Shown piece after piece: positions 20,419 to 23,805 of a stretch of 23,805 nucleotides of DNA. The stretch comes from Vairimorpha apis BRL 01 (taxonomy: Eukaryota > Microsporidia > Nosematidae): assembly GCA_000447185.1 (NCBI GenBank), contig KE647267.1, positions 1 through 23,805 on the forward strand, read 5' to 3'. The position numbers and the translations under genes were made by a program. Below the pieces are notes generated by a model, which did no database searches, was not told the DNA's origin, and worked only from the letters and a program-made list of their open reading frames with translations. The first letter of the stretch is position 1, and every line of letters starts with the position of its first letter.

Positions 20419-21899
20419 TCATACAAAGAATGTTATACTGTATATTACAACGGCTACCACAACAACACCGACGACACTATAAGCTGCATATTTTACATAA
20501 TTTGAACCTTCATCTTTTGTTCTTGATTTGAATCGCTGTCAGAATCACTTGAAGTAGATGAATCGCATGGTTCTGATTTTTTAGTTTTACATTTAACTTT
20601 TTTGACACATTTCTTCTGTCTTACTGGTGTAGGAGCAGGTAAAGTAACAGATTTGCAAACAGTAGTTTGTAATTTTTTAGGACAGAATGTTTCAATGGCC
20701 TTTTTACAATCTGTTGAAATGCTTTCTCCATAACATTTAACAACATCTTGATAATCACATTTATTATAATCTAAATCACAGCATAATTTTTCATAATCAA
20801 CGCATATAGGTTCATCAAAACATTTTATTGATTCATTTAATATGCAAGCAGTTAATTCTGCAGTAAATTCAACACCAATTTTAAGTGTTGCTTCAATACA
20901 TTGTTCAAATTTTTCACAAGTATCTTGTTTTTCTAAAATTAATCCAAACAATGCACATAAAGCAAAAGAATTATGAATGGTTATAGATGTAATTTGTTTT
21001 GGTTTACATATCATGTCTTCTACCGGTTTAGGACAATCTGTTTCTACATTTATGCAATCATCTTTTTGTTCGTAAGATACACATGTGCATTTATTTTTTT
21101 TACATATAGTTGGACGATTACATCTAGAAATTGTGCTTAATTGTCTGCACAAAAGATTTCTTTTCCATTCAGATTCAGCCAATCTAGCAAGATTAACAAT
21201 TTCAATATAATTAAGACAATACTCTTTAAATAAACTTTCAATTAAACAAATAAGAGCTTTCTTCCAAACGCAAATATTAGAAATTCCACAAAATGGTTTT
21301 AGCTTAAAGCCCAATGCTTTTATTGGATTTAAATTATCAACGAAATAATATGATCCTATTGCAAATTCATTATTTAAAAGACTTGGTCTTGATTCTTTTA
21401 TATCCACAGCTGTTATAAATCTAATATAAATAATTCCACGCGAAGCCATAGAAGGAATTTCTATTTTAACAAATTCAGTGGATAAGTTATTAGGTATGTC
21501 TCTGATAACAGATACATTGTTATGTAACTCATCTTCTACCATAATATCAAGACATGTAGGAATAGTTCCTTGTTTAGGAGAAACTAAAATAGCTAAATTA
21601 GATCTTGAGATTTTTGCTTCATTATAGTATTCAATAGCTACTGCATTTTCTTCATGTATATATTCATAACATAAGCCATCTATTTTTGTACCTTCCAAAG
21701 GTTTAAAATCGTATACTAAAGGAACTATTGTAGGAACACCAACTTGTATATCATACAAAGAATTTACTGACATATCATCTAAAATTTTATAGCAATCTAA
21801 ATTTCTATTTGGTTGGTTGGAAAAATTATTTATCGGTCTAGAATATTCTGAATAAAAACTAAAAACGACTGAAAATAAACCAAGTAGTTGCAGATTCAT
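20419..21899 (-). pseudogene. Cysteine-rich secreted/surface protein with frameshifted C-terminal membrane anchor
   Basis: Unrecognised. The product begins with a signal peptide (about 1-18), continues with a mixed, probably beta-rich region with few cysteines (20-200), then a cysteine-rich region (about 205-440, some 28 of about 31 cysteines), a short basic stretch and an acidic serine/aspartate tract. As assembled it ends at 20493 with 'MKVQIM'. One extra base in the A4 run (plus 20515-20518) instead continues it through a 20-residue hydrophobic anchor ('AAYSVVGVVVVAVVIYSI') to a TGA at 20421-20419. Signal peptide, disulfide-rich ectodomain, flexible acidic stalk and C-terminal anchor describe a type I surface protein, plausible for the spore wall or plasma membrane. 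The start is supported by GGG directly before the ATG (21903-21901 on the plus numbering). Confidence 0.8.
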
Positions 21900-21903
21900 A
21901 CCC
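21897..21903 (-). promoter_or_regulatory. GGG-type start-context motif of the cysteine-rich protein gene
   Basis: GGGTATG on the minus strand: the G run ends one base before the start codon. Confidence 0.5.
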
Positions 21904-22359
21904 TAAATCAGACTTAATTTTTATATACTTTTTTTTGTTTATTCTGATAAATTAATTTATACGTCATATTTTTAAATTAAAAATAAAAACTTATTAAATA
22001 TTAAATATTTAAACTTTTAATTTAGAAATTTAATCCATTTTTGAATTTAATTTTAAAAAATTTAAGTTTGTATTTGTTTGTTTTTGATTGTTTGTTATAA
22101 ATATAAACAAACAGAATTTGTAAATTAAAACAAAAACTTATTTCTTAATTGTTGTAAAATTTATTTAAGTTTTAAAAAAGTAAAAATTTAACTGTAAACG
22201 TTATTTATTTTTAATATATTTTGTTCTTTTCCTACAAAAAAAGTTTTATTATATTAAAATTTATTATTTGAAAAAATATTGCTAAAAATAGTTTAATTAA
22301 TATTGACACATTTTTTTTTAAGTTACATTTGATAAAATAAATTTTTTTATTTTTTACCT
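21904..22359. other. AT-rich intergenic with one short inverted repeat
   Basis: No gene seen. TGTTTGTT at 22089-22096 and AACAAACA at 22106-22113 form an 8-bp inverted repeat with a 9-base loop. It lies about 190 bases upstream of the cysteine-rich protein gene; low complexity makes chance likely. Confidence 0.4.
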
Positions 22360-22929
22360 TTACTCTTTAAAAATAAGTTTTCTAATTTCTTTTATCTGGT
22401 TTTTGTCTATTTGTTTACAATACATAACCTCAAAAATATCAATTTCATCATCACTCAAAGAAGACACTGCAACAAGTTCAGGATCATAAATTCCATTTAT
22501 ATAATTAATGTAATTCACTCTATTATCACTGTGAATTTCATTTATCTTTTTTAACTTATTTTCACTTGGTATATCTAAATCTTTACATATACTCTGTATA
22601 TACATATGAACAGGTATAATATCAAAATTAAAAGATAGCAATTCTAATATTCTACTTTCAATAAATATAGCCTTTTCTTTAGGAAATTTATAATTGCTTT
22701 TCTCTAGCAGAATGTTTAATTTAATTACATTTTCTGTTATTTTTCCAGAAATATAAAAACTCACCAATGAAATTAAAGAATGACTTTCTCTTTTAAAAAA
22801 AGTTGGATATGTGTGTTGGAATATAATTTGTGATATAGCTGTTTGTCTTAAAGGACTATTAAATAAATCTGAAAGATTTGTAATAATTTTATTTCCTTCT
22901 TTTATATCATTTTTATAAATATTTTCCAT
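22360..22929 (-). CDS. Cyclin-box protein, probably a transcription-type cyclin
   Basis: Cyclins activate cyclin-dependent kinases. The 189-residue product has a first cyclin fold (about 25-95: 'RQTAISQIIFQHTYPTFF', then a helix with 'LISLVSFYISGKITEN' in place of the usual LAxKxEE region) and, at the fold boundary, 'ESRILELLSFNFDIIPVH' (90-107), which matches the E-xx-xL-x-x-L-x-F-D-L/I-x-x-x-x-P signature of cyclins C, H, K and T. 'YDPELVAVSSL' near 150-160 corresponds to 'YPPxxIAxAA' in the second fold. It is shorter than typical transcription cyclins (280-320). I set the start at 22929, not 22980, because CCCT directly precedes that ATG; the 17 extra residues of the longer form look unlike a cyclin N-terminus. 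The frame is intact. Which kinase it serves cannot be told. Confidence 0.7.
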   Translation of the reverse strand: MENIYKNDIKEGNKIITNLSDLFNSPLRQTAISQIIFQHTYPTFFKRESHSLISLVSFYISGKITENVIKLNILLEKSNYKFPKEKAIFIESRILELLSFNFDIIPVHMYIQSICKDLDIPSENKLKKINEIHSDNRVNYINYINGIYDPELVAVSSLSDDEIDIFEVMYCKQIDKNQIKEIRKLIFKE

Positions 22930-22933
22930 AGGG
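22927..22933 (-). promoter_or_regulatory. CCC-type start-context motif deciding the cyclin start
   Basis: CCCTATG on the minus strand, pointing to the ATG at 22929 rather than the upstream ATG at 22980. Confidence 0.6.
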
Positions 22934-22980
22934 TATATTAAATAATTGTGTTTGTCTATTAGAATAAAATATAAATTCAT

Positions 22981-23387
22981 ATTTATACAAAATTTGTATT
23001 TTTTTTACTTCAATACATTTTTTGATAATTTTTAATCGTTAAATTTTAGAAAATAAGATTTTGTTTTTTGAATCATTTCATTAAAAATATACTGTATATA
23101 CTTTAAAACCTTTTCATGTTACTTTTAAAGTTTTAGTTTATAAACAAATTTACATTCTTTTCATAAAACTATAAAATATATTTTATTCTCTATTATAAAT
23201 ATTTTTAATATTTTTAATATTTTTAATATTTAAACATTAAATAAGAAAATTAAAATTTTAGTTATAAATTCTTTTTAAATAAATTAAAATATAATAAACC
23301 TGAAGTAATATTGATTAAAATACTTTTATTTAATTTTTATTTTTTCATCACACTTTATTTATAATTATTTTAATAAAAATATAATTT
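22981..23387. other. AT-rich intergenic
   Basis: No coding signal seen apart from the tandem repeat at 23199. Confidence 0.45.
23199..23232. repeat. 9-bp tandem repeat, 3.7 copies
   Basis: The unit ATATTTTTA is repeated exactly three times from 23199 to 23225, followed by a partial copy. A simple-sequence repeat with no evident function. Confidence 0.7.
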
Positions 23388-23710
23388 TTAAATTTTACAA
23401 ATATATAAAAAATATTTAAATACATTTTTGTTTATTTTTTCGGGTATAAATTTAAAACACGATAAATAAAACAAATCATTATTAATATCTAAAATATTTT
23501 GTTTATAATCTATATACAACATTATTTGTTATTTTTTCATTTATAAAATAAAAATATAATCTTGAGTTTCTATTACTTTAAAAGTGTAATCTTTATATTG
23601 TAATTTTTTTATGAAATAATAAAACAGCTTTTTCTTATAATTTTTAAAATAACTTAAAAACATTTCAATATTTTAAAAATTTTATCTTTTATTAATTTAC
23701 TTAATGGTTT
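23388..23710 (-). pseudogene. Coding-like fragments of one unrecognised minus-strand gene
   Basis: Three consecutive minus-strand pieces have protein-like codon use: 23710-23654 (no ATG; ends 'IFKILKCF'), 23663-23541 (starts with ATG; 'KLQYKDYTFKVIETQDY') and 23522-23388 (starts with ATG; 'NDLFYLSCFKFIPEKI'). The first two are joined by one extra base in a T run of the coding strand near 23660, the same break type as elsewhere; joining the second and third needs a different change. No family is recognised, and the gene may continue past the window edge. Chance ORFs in AT-rich DNA are the alternative. Confidence 0.3.
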
Positions 23711-23805
23711 TTACATAGATTTATATATTGTTAAAGTAAAAGTTTTTAAATAATTTTTTAACAATAAATAATACTTAAAATATTTACATTTTAAAGATAT
23801 AAAAT

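Noticed and set aside
1..23805. tRNA, rRNA, CRISPR, or bacterial-type operons
   Set aside because: No T-loop or cloverleaf pattern, rRNA core sequence or spaced repeat array was seen; the gene content is eukaryotic.

Overview
The window looks like a piece of an AT-rich, expanded microsporidian genome. The genes are short, intronless and very divergent eukaryotic genes: an exocyst subunit, an Svp26/TEX261 membrane protein, a Rab GDI/REP protein, a PIN endonuclease, Spt3, a subtilisin, an ABCG-like transporter, a cyclin and a cysteine-rich surface protein. Seven starts carry a C or G run within about 10 bases of the ATG (for example CCCTTTT-ATG), the start-context signal known from microsporidia. 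Intergenic DNA is about 85-90% A+T by eye and up to 3 kb long. That fits an inflated, AT-rich lineage (Edhazardia-like) better than compact Encephalitozoon; the species is a guess.

Layout: 397-2470 (+) SEC6 in several frames; 3586-4104 (-) SVP26/TEX261; 4881-5894 (+) Rab GDI/REP family; a 2.6 kb AT desert with a possible small membrane-protein gene at 8512-8687 (-); 8935-9687 (+) PIN protein, probably SWT1; 10209-13468 a minus-strand Ty3/gypsy-type retroelement ORF beside a 478-base assembly gap; 13997-14619 (-) SPT3 in two frames; 14901-16225 (+) secreted subtilisin in two frames; 17795-19452 (+) ABCG-like protein in two frames; 20419-21899 (-) cysteine-rich protein whose membrane anchor lies in a shifted frame; 22360-22929 (-) cyclin; 23388-23710 (-) unrecognised coding-like fragments.

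The genes do not form one pathway. Three serve membrane traffic (Sec6, GDI/REP, Svp26), three concern transcription or the cell cycle (Spt3, Swt1-like PIN, cyclin), and three are secreted or membrane proteins of the kind microsporidia use at the spore or host interface.

The main points for a second look are four. (1) At least seven gene breaks all run in the same direction (one base missing, or equivalently a -1 shift), mostly at A/T homopolymers and four of them at an in-frame A-AAA-AAG heptamer; systematic sequencing error is the simplest reading, -1 frameshifting the exciting one. (2) The retroelement ORF joins protease directly to the very end of RNase H and integrase, with no reverse transcriptase. 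(3) The ABCG-like protein has lost its ATPase motifs. (4) The region just upstream of the retroelement ORF contains two perfect inverted repeats, a direct repeat and a TATA box.
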